A DNA stretch of 38,646 nt from NCBI GenBank assembly GCA_017994115.1, contig JAGOLK010000011.1:1-38646 (forward strand), given 5' to 3'. Shown here in pieces: positions 8,155-16,608 of the stretch. The notes beneath the pieces are model-generated. The model ran no database searches and was not told the DNA's origin. It saw only the letters and a program-made list of their open reading frames with translations. This DNA comes from Clostridia bacterium. GTDB taxonomy: Bacteria > Bacillota > Clostridia > Lutisporales > Lutisporaceae. Position numbers and translations under genes: made by a program. The stretch's first letter is position 1, and each line of letters opens with the position of its first letter.

Positions 8155-9093
8155 TTGTTTACAGACAGACTCATAGAGAAAGTAATAAAATGCAGGAATC
8201 ATACTGTTGTGGGCTTGGATCCAAGGCTTCAGTATCTGCCTGATCATTTAATCGATGAAGCCGTGGAAGCAGTTGCGGAAGGCAGCAGAGCTTCAATTAT
8301 CGCCGAAGCATTTTTCAGGTTTAATAAAGAGATAATAGACAATGTGTATGACATTGTTTCCGCTGTGAAACCCCAGATAGCCTTTTATGAGCAGTATGGC
8401 ACTGCAGGCTTTGAATGTTATTTGAAGACCTGCAGATACGCAAAATCAAAGGGCTTATTGGTTATCGGCGATGTAAAAAGAGGCGACATAGGTTCTACGG
8501 CAGAGGCCTACTCGGATTTTTACCTTGGAAATAATGAAGCGTCGGCGGAAACCGATTGCATAACCATAAATCCGTATTTAGGCACCGACTCAATGATTCC
8601 TTTTGTAAATAACTGCGAAAAGAACGGCAAAGGGATTTTTGTGCTGGTGAAGACCTCCAACAAATCATCCAAGGATATACAGGACCTGGAGTCGGGAGGG
8701 AAGAAAGTTTATGAGCATGTGGCGGAACTGGTAGTAAGACTTGGCGAAGGGCTGACAGGCAAATACGGCTATAGCTCGGTTGGAGCGGTTGTAGGGGCCA
8801 CCTTCAGCAGCGAAGGGCAAAAGCTTAGAGAACTGATGAAAAGGGTTTATTTCCTGGTTCCGGGCTATGGTGCTCAAGGCGGCACCGCAGAGGACGCTGC
8901 CGTATGCTTTAATGATGATGGGCTTGGAGCTGTTATCAACTCCTCAAGAGGCATAATCGCAGCCTATAAGAATGAAGCATACAGGGAGAGGTTCAGTGAA
9001 AAGGAGTTCGGACATGCGGCAAGGGAAGCTGCAATAGCAATGAGGGATGATATAAACAATGAGCTTGCCGGGACAGGAAAAATAGCGTGGTAG
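8155..9093 (+). CDS. pyrF: orotidine 5'-phosphate decarboxylase, long (type 2) form
   Basis: A 312-residue enzyme for the last step of UMP synthesis, OMP to UMP plus CO2. The active-site motif GDVKRGDIGSTAEAY carries the Lys/Asp catalytic array with the GSTA ending typical of the longer subfamily. It differs from the roughly 240-residue form of Bacillus. Phosphate binding is seen near NSSRGI. The start is TTG at 8155 with AGGAGG (8142-8147), 7 bases upstream. It lies third in the operon, earlier than in Bacillus. Confidence 0.95.
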   Translation: MFTDRLIEKVIKCRNHTVVGLDPRLQYLPDHLIDEAVEAVAEGSRASIIAEAFFRFNKEIIDNVYDIVSAVKPQIAFYEQYGTAGFECYLKTCRYAKSKGLLVIGDVKRGDIGSTAEAYSDFYLGNNEASAETDCITINPYLGTDSMIPFVNNCEKNGKGIFVLVKTSNKSSKDIQDLESGGKKVYEHVAELVVRLGEGLTGKYGYSSVGAVVGATFSSEGQKLRELMKRVYFLVPGYGAQGGTAEDAAVCFNDDGLGAVINSSRGIIAAYKNEAYRERFSEKEFGHAAREAAIAMRDDINNELAGTGKIAW

Positions 9094-9107
9094 GAGTTGA
9101 AGCATAT

Positions 9108-9863
9108 ATGCAGTGTATATGTAAAATTGTTGAGAACAGGGAGCTTTGCAATGATGTATTCGAAATGAAGATAGAGTGCCCGGAAATAGTACGGGAAGCC
9201 CAACCGGGGCAATTCCTTCATTTAAAAGTTAACAAGGCAATTGATCCGCTTTTAAGGAGGCCAATAAGCATAAGCAGGATTTACAGGGATACGGGTGTCA
9301 TTTCGATTATTTATCAGTGCGTAGGCAAAGGGACAAAAGAAATGGCCGCTCTTAAGAAGGGTGAATACATAGATGTCTTGGGGCCTTTGGGCAGCGGCTT
9401 TACTTTGTTTGACGGGGGGAAATGTGCCGTAGTAGGGGGAGGAATCGGTATAGCACCGTTATTGGAGCTTGCTTGCAGCCTTAAGGATTGTGATGCCTAT
9501 TTGGGCTTCCGGTGCAATACCTTTAAGCTGGATGAATTTTCTTCAGCCTGTAAAGAGTTTTATATTGCAACAGAGGACGGAAGTACGGGAAACAAGGGTT
9601 ATGTTACCGATATTATAAAGGATATAACGAAATATGACGTTATATATGCCTGCGGCCCTAAAGCGATGCTGAAAAGAGTCAAGGAGCTTTGTGAGGACAC
9701 CGGTGTGAAATGCTTTGTATCCGTCGAGGAAAGAATGGGCTGCGGCATAGGGGCGTGCTTGGTATGTGCCTGCAAGATAAAAAAAGGGGATACATGGCAT
9801 AATAAAAAGGCCTGCACAGACGGCCCGGTATTTGCGGCTGAGGAGGTGGATTTTGATGATTAG
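9108..9863 (+). CDS. pyrK: dihydroorotate dehydrogenase electron-transfer subunit PyrK
   Basis: A 251-residue FAD and [2Fe-2S] protein that passes electrons from PyrD to NAD+. The FAD-binding half contains GQFLHLKV and LLRRPISI. The nucleotide-binding part begins at the glycine-rich [12 protein letters not shown]. The C-terminal iron-sulfur cysteines follow C-x4-C-x2-C-x12-C, from [11 protein letters not shown] to [13 protein letters not shown] 9108 follows TAGGAG (9091-9096). An in-frame GTG at 9087 overlaps pyrF and is less likely. Its end overlaps the pyrD start by 8 bases, suiting equimolar subunits. Confidence 0.95.
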   Translation: MQCICKIVENRELCNDVFEMKIECPEIVREAQPGQFLHLKVNKAIDPLLRRPISISRIYRDTGVISIIYQCVGKGTKEMAALKKGEYIDVLGPLGSGFTLFDGGKCAVVGGGIGIAPLLELACSLKDCDAYLGFRCNTFKLDEFSSACKEFYIATEDGSTGNKGYVTDIIKDITKYDVIYACGPKAMLKRVKELCEDTGVKCFVSVEERMGCGIGACLVCACKIKKGDTWHNKKACTDGPVFAAEEVDFDD

Positions 9864-10797
9864 TATGAACGTAAACATAGGGGGCATAAAGCTAAAAAAC
9901 CCCGTACTCACATCCTCGGGAACCTTCGGTTTCGGCAGGGAATACTCGAAGTTCTATGATCTTTCCATGCTTGGAGGGATTGTTGTAAAAGGCTTGACAC
10001 TGGAACCAAGAGAAGGCAACAAACCTCCGAGAATTGCGGAAACACCGGCAGGTATGCTGAACAGTGTAGGTTTGCAGAATCCCGGAGTGGAGTACTTCAT
10101 TGAGAAAGAGCTTCCGTTCCTTCGGGAATATGATGTGGCAGTCATAGCGAATATTGCAGGAAATACCGTTGAGGAATACTGCATGATGGCCCGAAGGCTG
10201 GGAAGCCTTGTTGACGGAATTGAGCTTAACATATCCTGCCCTAATGTGAAGGAAGGCGGGGCTGCATTTGGAATAAGTTCCGAATCGGTGTATAATATAA
10301 CCAGGAGGGTAAAGGAACAGTGCAAGGTACCGCTTATTGTAAAGCTTTCGCCTAATGTAGCCGACATAAAGGAAATTGCAGCAGCAGCCCAGGAAGGGGG
10401 AGCAGATGCAATTTCCCTCATTAATACTCTGCTGGGAATGGCAATAGATATCAATTCAAGAAGGCCTGTACTGGCAAACAATGTAGGGGGGCTGTCAGGC
10501 CCCGCAGTGAAGCCCGTAGCTGTGAGAATGGTATGGCAGGCAGCTCAAACTGTTGGTATACCGATAATAGGGATGGGAGGTATAAGCTGCTGGCAGGATG
10601 CAATTGAGTTCATGCTTGCAGGTGCCGACGTCGTATCAGTAGGAACAGCGAACTTCATAAATCCATATGCCCCCTTGGAAATTTTGGAAGGTATTGAAAA
10701 ATACCTCATAAAAAACCAATTCAGCAATATAAATGAATTGAAAGGAAACTTAAAAATATACGGAGGAGATAACAAGTGCTTACAAAAAAAAGAGTGA
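9856..10797 (+). CDS. pyrD: dihydroorotate dehydrogenase catalytic subunit, type 1B
   Basis: A 313-residue FMN TIM-barrel enzyme oxidising dihydroorotate to orotate, partnered with PyrK. Substrate and FMN motifs include [24 protein letters not shown] and the catalytic Cys128 in [12 protein letters not shown] cysteine base marks class 1, and the neighbouring PyrK marks class 1B. The C-terminal FMN phosphate site is [15 protein letters not shown] 9856 has AGGAGG 9 bases upstream (9841-9846). Both ends overlap their neighbours, pyrK and pyrE. Confidence 0.96.
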   Translation: MISMNVNIGGIKLKNPVLTSSGTFGFGREYSKFYDLSMLGGIVVKGLTLEPREGNKPPRIAETPAGMLNSVGLQNPGVEYFIEKELPFLREYDVAVIANIAGNTVEEYCMMARRLGSLVDGIELNISCPNVKEGGAAFGISSESVYNITRRVKEQCKVPLIVKLSPNVADIKEIAAAAQEGGADAISLINTLLGMAIDINSRRPVLANNVGGLSGPAVKPVAVRMVWQAAQTVGIPIIGMGGISCWQDAIEFMLAGADVVSVGTANFINPYAPLEILEGIEKYLIKNQFSNINELKGNLKIYGGDNKCLQKKE

Positions 10798-11351
10798 ATG
10801 GAATTCTTGAAAAGACAGGAGTGCTGCTGACGGGACATTTCCAGCTGACCTCAGGCAAGCACAGCAATAAATACTTACAGTGCGCAAAGATTTTCCAGCA
10901 CCCCGACATCAGTGCCGAGATATCAAAGGATCTGGCCGAAAAATACGACGGCTACGACATAGATATTGTAATCGGGCCTGCTGTTGGAGGGATAATACTT
11001 GCGTACGAGGTTGCAAGGCAGCTGGAAGTAAGGGCACTTTTTGCGGAGAGGGAAAACGGCATAATGACTTTGAGAAGAGGCTTTGAAATACAGCCTGGCT
11101 CAAAGGTGCTGGTGGTTGAGGATGTAATCACTACAGGAGGCTCGGTTAAAGAAGTGATTGATGTTGTGCGCTCTGCAGGGGGAGAAGTGGTTGGAGTTGC
11201 CGCAGTAGTCGACAGAAGCGGCGGCAAGGCCTTATTCGATGTACCTTTTAAAAGTGCTATAAAAATCGATATAGAGGTCTTCGACCCGTTAGATTGCCCC
11301 ATGTGCAAGTCAGGTTCCAAAGCAGTAAAACCGGGCAGCAGGAATATATAA
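10776..11351 (+). CDS. pyrE: orotate phosphoribosyltransferase
   Basis: A 191-residue enzyme joining orotate to PRPP to give OMP. The PRPP loop [13 protein letters not shown] and the catalytic-loop region ALFAERENG are present. The start is GTG at 10776, set by GGAGGAG (10762-10768), and it overlaps the pyrD end by 22 bases. It is the last pyr gene. No GC-rich terminator follows; the bases to 11480 are AT-rich and hold no gene. Confidence 0.96.
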   Translation: MLTKKRVNGILEKTGVLLTGHFQLTSGKHSNKYLQCAKIFQHPDISAEISKDLAEKYDGYDIDIVIGPAVGGIILAYEVARQLEVRALFAERENGIMTLRRGFEIQPGSKVLVVEDVITTGGSVKEVIDVVRSAGGEVVGVAAVVDRSGGKALFDVPFKSAIKIDIEVFDPLDCPMCKSGSKAVKPGSRNI

Positions 11352-11479
11352 TATATATTATATGATTTGAAATGTTAAATTAATAACACATAATGTATAA
11401 AAAGCCTTAAATTTCAATAGATAAAAGTATCAATAATGTCAAATTCTTTCAACTGGTTAAAAATAATACATAATGATTG

Positions 11480-11508
11480 TTGAATTTTTTGAAAAATCAA
11501 TGTATTAT
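11480..11508 (+). promoter_or_regulatory. promoter of the symporter gene, with overlapping inverted repeat
   Basis: TTGAAT (11480-11485), 17 bases, TATTAT (11503-11508). AATACAT (11465-11471) and ATGTATT (11500-11506) are inverted copies that bracket the -35 and enter the -10. ACATAATG occurs at 11388-11395 and again at 11468-11475. These could be operator sites, but AT-rich DNA makes chance matches likely. Confidence 0.6.
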
Positions 11509-11540
11509 ATTATTAATATAACAAAAAGGAGGTTTAATTA

Positions 11541-12947
11541 ATGACTGAAAAAAGAGAAAATTGGGGATCACGGTTTGGGTTTCTTATGGCAGCTGCAGGT
11601 TCAGCTGTAGGACTCGGTAACATCTGGAGATTCCCGTACCTGACCGGGATGAACGGCGGCGGGGCATTTATATTTATTTATTTAGGTTGTGTAGCACTTA
11701 TCGGACTTTCTATTATGACCGCCGAGTTTGCCGTAGGTAGAAGAAGCGGCCTTGCAGCAGTCGGCGCATACAAAAAAGTCAGTGACAAATGGACCTTTGC
11801 CGGAGCGTTGGGAGTTCTCAGCGGATTCTTCATTATGGGATTTTATCCGGTAGTTGGCGGATGGGCGATGGCTTATATCGCAAAATCCTTTACAGGATTG
11901 TTGGCTGCTCCCGAAGCAATAGGAGATGCATTTGGCGCCTTTATAAGTGCACCTGTTGAGCCGCTTGTATGGATGGTAATCTACCTGGTAATCAATGTAG
12001 TGATTGTTGCAAGAGGTATTCAAAGCGGTATTGAAGCAGCAGGTAAGGTTATGATGCCTTTACTGTATGTAATTCTGGCAGCAATAATTTTCAGAACAGC
12101 CACCCTTCCGGGTGCAGGCGAAGGGTTTAAATTCCTGTTTACACCTGACTTTTCAAAGGTAACCGGTCAGACCTTCCTGGCTGCGTTGGGGCAGGCTTTC
12201 TTCTCACTAAGCCTTGGCATGGGCTGTATGATTACATACGGAAGCTATCTGAATAAACAAGAAAAGCTGCCGCATAATGCTTTGATTGTAACCACTATGG
12301 ATACAAGCGTTGCTTTGCTGGCTGCCGTAGCTATATTCCCGGCACTTGCTGCATTCGGAATTGAGCCGACTGCAGGCCCGGGCCTTGTTTTCATAGTATT
12401 ACCGCAGGTATTTGCACAGATGGGCGGCGTAGGACCGATATTCTCAGCACTATTCTTCCTGCTTCTGTTTATAGCTGCTCTTACCTCCTCGGTATCCCTG
12501 CTGGAAGTTGTTGTTGCATATCTGATTGACCAGCATAGAATGGAAAGAAAGAAAGCTGTTTACCTTACTTCTGCAATCATGGCAGTAATGTGCATTCTTT
12601 CTTCACTGTCAATGGGAGTTATGTCAGGAGTTCAGATTTTCGGAGTCGGTTTCTTTGACTTCTTTGATATACTAACAGACAAGATATTCCTGGCAATCGG
12701 CGGAGGCCTCCTTGCAATATGTGTAGGCTTCTTCATGAATAAGGAAGACTTGAAGGATGAGCTTACAAATGGCGGAACATTAGAATTTGGATTATTCGAA
12801 TTGTGGTACAACGTAACAAAATATGTTATACCTGTTGTTATTGCATGGATTGCATTTGCAGGTATTACCGCAATAGCACAAAAAGGCCTGATGATATTTG
12901 GAATCTTGGTTATTGTTGTGCTTGCGATTTTCTCCAAGAAGCTTTAA
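11541..12947 (+). CDS. sodium-dependent neurotransmitter/amino-acid symporter (NSS/SNF family)
   Basis: A 468-residue inner-membrane transporter with about 11 hydrophobic segments, the usual bacterial number. The first helix carries the family ion/substrate signature AAGSAVGLGNIWRFPY and is followed by NGGGAF. These motifs form the sodium and substrate sites in LeuT-type transporters. Members import amino acids or related amines with Na+; the substrate cannot be read from sequence. AAGGAGG precedes the ATG. It has its own promoter and ends at a bidirectional terminator facing rqcH, so it is a single-gene unit. It has no known part in pyrimidine synthesis. Confidence 0.95.
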   Translation: MTEKRENWGSRFGFLMAAAGSAVGLGNIWRFPYLTGMNGGGAFIFIYLGCVALIGLSIMTAEFAVGRRSGLAAVGAYKKVSDKWTFAGALGVLSGFFIMGFYPVVGGWAMAYIAKSFTGLLAAPEAIGDAFGAFISAPVEPLVWMVIYLVINVVIVARGIQSGIEAAGKVMMPLLYVILAAIIFRTATLPGAGEGFKFLFTPDFSKVTGQTFLAALGQAFFSLSLGMGCMITYGSYLNKQEKLPHNALIVTTMDTSVALLAAVAIFPALAAFGIEPTAGPGLVFIVLPQVFAQMGGVGPIFSALFFLLLFIAALTSSVSLLEVVVAYLIDQHRMERKKAVYLTSAIMAVMCILSSLSMGVMSGVQIFGVGFFDFFDILTDKIFLAIGGGLLAICVGFFMNKEDLKDELTNGGTLEFGLFELWYNVTKYVIPVVIAWIAFAGITAIAQKGLMIFGILVIVVLAIFSKKL

Positions 12948-12965
12948 ATCTTAGTAATAATTATA

Positions 12966-13005
12966 TAAAAATAGAGCTGTTGCATATGCAGCAGCTCTAT
13001 TTTTT
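12966..13005. terminator. bidirectional terminator between symporter gene and rqcH
   Basis: A 13-bp stem, 12971-12983 with 12988-13000 (ATAGAGCTGTTGC against GCAGCAGCTCTAT, one G-T wobble), has a tiny ATAT loop. It is flanked by A on the left and T on the right, so it works on both strands. The rqcH stop codon (12997-12999) is inside the stem. Confidence 0.9.
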
Positions 13006-14754
13006 CATACTGTTTACCTTGGTTTCATCAGGTGTTATATACATCGTAAAGTAGTTATCATAGATTACCATTCCGGGTTTAGCGCCGCCGGGTTTCTTTA
13101 CATTCTTTCTTCTGGTATAATCCACAGGCACCTTGGAGGACATCCTGCCTTTGCTGAAAAATGCCGCTAAATTCGCTGCTTCCTCAAGGGTGTTGTTGTC
13201 CACATCTCTTCCTTCAGTCTTTATAAGGACATGGGAACCGGGAATATCTTTTGTATGAAGCCATATATCTTGGCTTGAAGCAAATTTGAGTGTAAGATAG
13301 TCGTTCTGAAGATTATTCTTCCCGACAAATATTTCAAAGCCTGAAGAGGAAACAAAACGCATAGGTATCGAGGTTTTTTTCGTCTGCTTGCCCTTTGCTG
13401 CCCTTCTTCTTAAATAGCCTTGTTCCGCCAGTTCTGTCCTGATTTCTTCCAATTCCAGCTCTTCTGTGCATTTGCTAAGGTTATCAAGCTGGGTTTCCAG
13501 ATACAATATCTCCTGCTTGTTTTCTTCAAGCTGATATTTTATCTTGATTACTGCATTTTTAGACTTGTTGTAATGCTTGTAATACCTCTGGGCGTTTTCT
13601 GAGGGGGAAAGACGGATATCCATAGGAATATCAACGTATTCGCCCTCTGAGGAGTAGTAATTCTGAAGCCTTACTTTTTCCTCGCCTCTTTGAAGATAAT
13701 ATATGTTTGACATGATGAGGTCGCCATATATCTTGTATTTTTCTGAATCGGCAGCTTCCTGAAGATCTCCGTTCAGCCTTTCAAGCTTCTTATAGCATCG
13801 TTCCAGTCTATTGGAAATAATTTTATATATATCTCCTGATTTTTGCTTAATTCTGTCCTTTTGATCCTTCTCATGATAGAATCTTTCAACTGCCTCACTC
13901 ATTTCTTGGAATTCCTGTTTCTCTAAGTTTCTGTATATTTCAAGGTCAAAGCAGGAGAAATCCAAGGCCTTGCCATCCTTGTACACTATATTCGGTTTAA
14001 AGTCTGCAGTGTTTACTTTCTTCCTGAACATTGAAAATGAGAGAAACAGCTCTTCAATCAGTTCATCGCCGCATTGCTTCAGATCTTTATCACTGTTAAC
14101 ATTTGCCCTTGTGCAGATATCACTTGAAAGCACTGAGCTGATGCCGTTATATCTGCTGGTCAGGTACTTTTCAGCCTTTATACTGCCCGGAGTATTTTTA
14201 ATACCTTCAATGAAGCTTTCCCTTGTGGCTTTAGTGGGATCAGTTTTGCCAGCCGAAGGAGGGTATTCATAGTATCCTCCCGGCAGTATTTCTCTGACGC
14301 TGCTTATTTCAAAGCTTATCCTTTTAATACTGTCTATTATCCTGCCGGTGGTTTTGTCAATAAATATGATGTTGCTGTGACGCCCCATTATTTCTGCTAT
14401 AAGGGTTTTGTGCGTACTGTAACCCATTTCGTCTGCGGAATCTATATCTATTTCAATAATTCTTTCAAATTCAGGCTGCCTGATTGATACTATACGCCCT
14501 CCTGTAAGATGCTTTCTTAGCAGCATGCAAAAGGAAGGGGGAGATGCAGGATTGGATTTGTTCTCTTCAGTAAGATGTACTCTTGGATAGGTGGAGCTGG
14601 CGCTTAACAAAAGCTTGAAGCTGTCTCCATAGCCCCTGACATTTATTATTAACTCGTCCTTTTCAGGCTGATATACTTTTTCTATTTTTCCATTCAGCAG
14701 CTTATTCTGCAGCTCATGCACAATTGAGCTGACCACCGAACCGTCGAAAGGCAT
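12997..14754 (-). CDS. rqcH: RqcH / NFACT-family ribosome quality-control protein (FbpA/YloA)
   Basis: A 585-residue protein. In bacteria it binds 50S subunits with stalled peptidyl-tRNA and adds C-terminal alanine tails for degradation; older names are fibronectin-binding protein and YloA. NFACT-N covers about residues 5-250 (MPFDGSVVSSIVHEL start). Glu97-Arg98 stands where B. subtilis has the Asp97-Arg98 pair needed for activity. A coiled coil (about 285-430) follows. NFACT-R begins near residue 460 with IFVGKNN, then DIWLHTKDIPGSHV. CACCTCC on the plus strand (14760-14766) is its ribosome site. In Bacillus yloA lies close upstream of yloC, as here, but it is inverted in this window. Confidence 0.95.
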   Translation of the reverse strand: MPFDGSVVSSIVHELQNKLLNGKIEKVYQPEKDELIINVRGYGDSFKLLLSASSTYPRVHLTEENKSNPASPPSFCMLLRKHLTGGRIVSIRQPEFERIIEIDIDSADEMGYSTHKTLIAEIMGRHSNIIFIDKTTGRIIDSIKRISFEISSVREILPGGYYEYPPSAGKTDPTKATRESFIEGIKNTPGSIKAEKYLTSRYNGISSVLSSDICTRANVNSDKDLKQCGDELIEELFLSFSMFRKKVNTADFKPNIVYKDGKALDFSCFDLEIYRNLEKQEFQEMSEAVERFYHEKDQKDRIKQKSGDIYKIISNRLERCYKKLERLNGDLQEAADSEKYKIYGDLIMSNIYYLQRGEEKVRLQNYYSSEGEYVDIPMDIRLSPSENAQRYYKHYNKSKNAVIKIKYQLEENKQEILYLETQLDNLSKCTEELELEEIRTELAEQGYLRRRAAKGKQTKKTSIPMRFVSSSGFEIFVGKNNLQNDYLTLKFASSQDIWLHTKDIPGSHVLIKTEGRDVDNNTLEEAANLAAFFSKGRMSSKVPVDYTRRKNVKKPGGAKPGMVIYDNYFTMYITPDETKVNSMKK

Positions 14755-14793
14755 AAAAACACCTCCTATTCACTCCATTGGGTTCATTTAAAT

Positions 14794-14802
14794 ATTATAT
14801 CA
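14794..14802 (-). promoter_or_regulatory. extended -10 promoter of rqcH
   Basis: The minus strand reads TGATATAAT (14802-14794), a TG-n-TATAAT extended -10, 40 bases before the start codon. The -35 position (TAGTAA) is poor, which extended -10 promoters tolerate. Confidence 0.5.
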
Positions 14803-14931
14803 CTTGAGCCGGTTATTTACTATTAATAAACATATGTTTGCACAAAATACGAAGAATGCGACACATCTGCAGGATGCATAACCCTCCGCAAGAGACAGTA
14901 TAGTATATCGAGGCACGCGCCACGTGCTTGA

Positions 14932-15219
14932 ATAATGCGTCGTATCTGAAGTTTGTATTCTTCCTGCAGAGCACTGGCCTTGTATAACAGCGAGCACTTA
15001 TTGGCTTTGGGCAACAGAATCGAGTGAAGATGCGCAGCAAAATCCGTGGGATTTACGTGAGGTAAATCCAGCACATACCAATAGGAGGTTGGGTTTATGT
15101 GCGTCAGGATTTTACAAGTATCAAGCTCTGATTCTGTCCAAAGCTAATATCGTGCGAGTCGGTATACAAGGCTATTGCCCTGAGACTATGACTGCAAACT
15201 TATAGCTACGTCGCATTAC
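14932..15219. repeat. large diverged inverted repeat with branched centre; function unknown
   Basis: Left arm 14932-15045 and right arm 15107-15219 are inverted copies. They share blocks TAATGCG, AAGTTTG, GCCTTGTATA, GCTTTGG, ACAGAATC and AAAATCC in the same order when one is read on the minus strand. The 61-base centre holds two clean hairpins. The first is GGATTTAC (15049-15056) with GTAAATCC (15062-15069). The second is GCACATACCAA (15071-15081) with TTGG (15089-15092) plus TATGTGC (15096-15102). The innermost arm pair AAAATCC/GGATTTT (15039-15045, 15107-15113) closes them as a three-way junction. Left of it are GCACG/CGTGC (14913-14927 region) and TCTGCAGGA (14866-14874), complementary to TCCTGCAGA (14962-14970). 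The gap 14767-15424 has no convincing gene. A structured RNA, a MITE-like element or a decayed inverted duplication are all possible. Confidence 0.8.
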
Positions 15220-15261
15220 TCTTTTCATCCGACATCTAAGTGCAGTTGACGATAATTAACG

Positions 15262-15290
15262 AATTTATCAGAAAATAGGAGCTAAAGCAA
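15262..15290 (-). promoter_or_regulatory. candidate promoter reading into the large palindrome
   Basis: The minus strand has TTGCTT (15290-15285), 17 bases, TAAATT (15267-15262). Initiation near 15255 would transcribe the whole palindrome leftwards. No T-rich terminator is evident at its left end, so transcription is only a possibility. Confidence 0.3.
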
Positions 15291-15328
15291 GGAAATCAAA
15301 AAAAACAAAATTTTTAGCGTAATATATG

Positions 15329-15355
15329 TTTACAAACGAGTTTATATGTTATAAT
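15329..15355 (+). promoter_or_regulatory. promoter of the yicC-remA-gmk operon
   Basis: TATAAT (15350-15355) is preceded by TG one base upstream (15347-15348), a full extended -10. TTTACA (15329-15334) lies 15 bases upstream, a short spacer. The expected start near 15362 leaves a leader of about 60 bases before yicC. Confidence 0.65.
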
Positions 15356-15424
15356 AATTCCAAAATGCAACTAAAATATATAAAATGTCCGGATATACAA
15401 CAGCGAAACGGAAGGATGATGAGT

Positions 15425-16300
15425 TTGATAAAGAGCATGACGGGCTTTGGAAGGGGAGAATTCACACAGTGTACCAGCACTTTTTCCGTTGATGTAAGGT
15501 CGGTAAATCACAGATATTGTGATGTGTCTGTAAGAATGCCAAGGTCAATGTCCGCATTGGAGGAGAAGGTAAGAGAATTCGTCAGCGAAAGGATAAGCAG
15601 AGGAAAGGTGGATGTGTACATAAACTATAGTACTTTCGGGCAGAATGCACGGGTTAAACTTGACACCAACCTTGCAAAGGCATATGTGGATTCACTTAAT
15701 ACTCTGAAAGAGATGTTTGAAATAAATGATGACATTAATTTATCGCTACTTTCAAGATTCCCCGATATTATGGCTTTGGAGACTGTTGAGCAGGATATGG
15801 AAGAACTCTGGCTGATTCTCAAAGACGCATTGGAAATGGCATTCAATGCATTGGTGGAAATGAGAAAGCGGGAGGGCGAAAGACTCAAGAATGACCTCCT
15901 GGAAAAAGTCGAAGTTATAAAGGATTATGTAAAAGGTATAAAGGAAAAATCATCTGGTATAGTTGATGAATATAAGAATAAGCTATATGATAGGATACAG
16001 GAACTGATAAAAGATATTCCCATAGACGAAAACAGGCTCCTGACCGAAGTTGCTATTTTCGCAGACAAAGCAAGTATTGATGAAGAGCTGGTAAGGCTTG
16101 AAAGTCATATGGATCAATTTAAGAAAGCACTTAACTTCAATGGGCCTGTCGGCAAGAAACTGGATTTCATAATACAGGAGATGAACAGGGAAGTTAACAC
16201 CATTGGTTCAAAAATTACCGATTTGGAAATATTGAATAATGTGATAAGCATAAAGACTGAAATTGAAAAAATAAGAGAGCAAGTACAAAATATAGAATAA
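15425..16300 (+). CDS. yicC: YicC family protein (YloC-like, endoribonuclease family)
   Basis: A 291-residue protein starting with the canonical IKSMTGFGRGE motif, followed by VRSVNHRYCDV. The C-terminal DUF1732-type end reads FIIQEMNREVNTIGSKITD. YicC-type proteins of E. coli and B. subtilis have been described as RNases; substrates here are unknown. TTG 15425 is favoured because GGAAGG is 9 bases upstream and the protein then begins exactly at the conserved motif. ATG codons at 15416 and 15419 are too close to that site, and the ATG at 15326 lies inside the promoter. Confidence 0.93.
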   Translation: MIKSMTGFGRGEFTQCTSTFSVDVRSVNHRYCDVSVRMPRSMSALEEKVREFVSERISRGKVDVYINYSTFGQNARVKLDTNLAKAYVDSLNTLKEMFEINDDINLSLLSRFPDIMALETVEQDMEELWLILKDALEMAFNALVEMRKREGERLKNDLLEKVEVIKDYVKGIKEKSSGIVDEYKNKLYDRIQELIKDIPIDENRLLTEVAIFADKASIDEELVRLESHMDQFKKALNFNGPVGKKLDFIIQEMNREVNTIGSKITDLEILNNVISIKTEIEKIREQVQNIE

Positions 16301-16312
16301 CGGAGGGTTAAT

Positions 16313-16591
16313 ATGGGTATCAAACTTATAAACATAGGTTTCGGCAATATTGTATCGGCAAACAGATTGGTTGCAATAGTAAGTCCTGAATCAGCTCCAA
16401 TCAAGAGGATAATACAGGAGGCAAGGGACAGAGGCATGCTTATTGATGCTACATACGGCAGAAGGACAAGAGCTGTAATAATAACCGACAGTGACCATAT
16501 AATTCTTTCTGCAGTGCAGCCTGAAACTGTTGCACACAGGCTTGTGGACCGTGAAGCAGAAGACAATGAAGAGGTTATGGCCGAGGATTAA
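16313..16591 (+). CDS. remA: RemA/DUF370 regulatory protein
   Basis: A 92-residue DNA-binding protein; in B. subtilis RemA activates biofilm matrix and osmoprotection genes. The whole family core is present: [19 protein letters not shown], then [16 protein letters not shown] and [23 protein letters not shown] lies upstream of the ATG. The conserved yicC-remA-gmk-rpoZ order supports the call. Its target genes in this organism cannot be inferred. Confidence 0.95.
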   Translation: MGIKLINIGFGNIVSANRLVAIVSPESAPIKRIIQEARDRGMLIDATYGRRTRAVIITDSDHIILSAVQPETVAHRLVDREAEDNEEVMAED

Positions 16592-16608
16592 TGAAGGGTA
16601 GGATAAAT

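Noticed and set aside
9954-10481. Minus-strand open frame of 175 codons over pyrD
   Set aside because: It is a shadow of pyrD caused by codon bias; the plus strand carries all FMN and substrate motifs.
14823-15074. Overlapping minus-strand open frames of 65-83 codons inside the palindrome region
   Set aside because: They have no ribosome site, no recognisable domain and an odd composition, and they follow from the palindrome arms rather than from coding constraint.
14820-15300. 6S RNA, tmRNA, RNase P RNA or OLE RNA in the gap
   Set aside because: None of the signature sequences of these RNAs that I can recall is visible on either strand. The branched palindrome is left unassigned.
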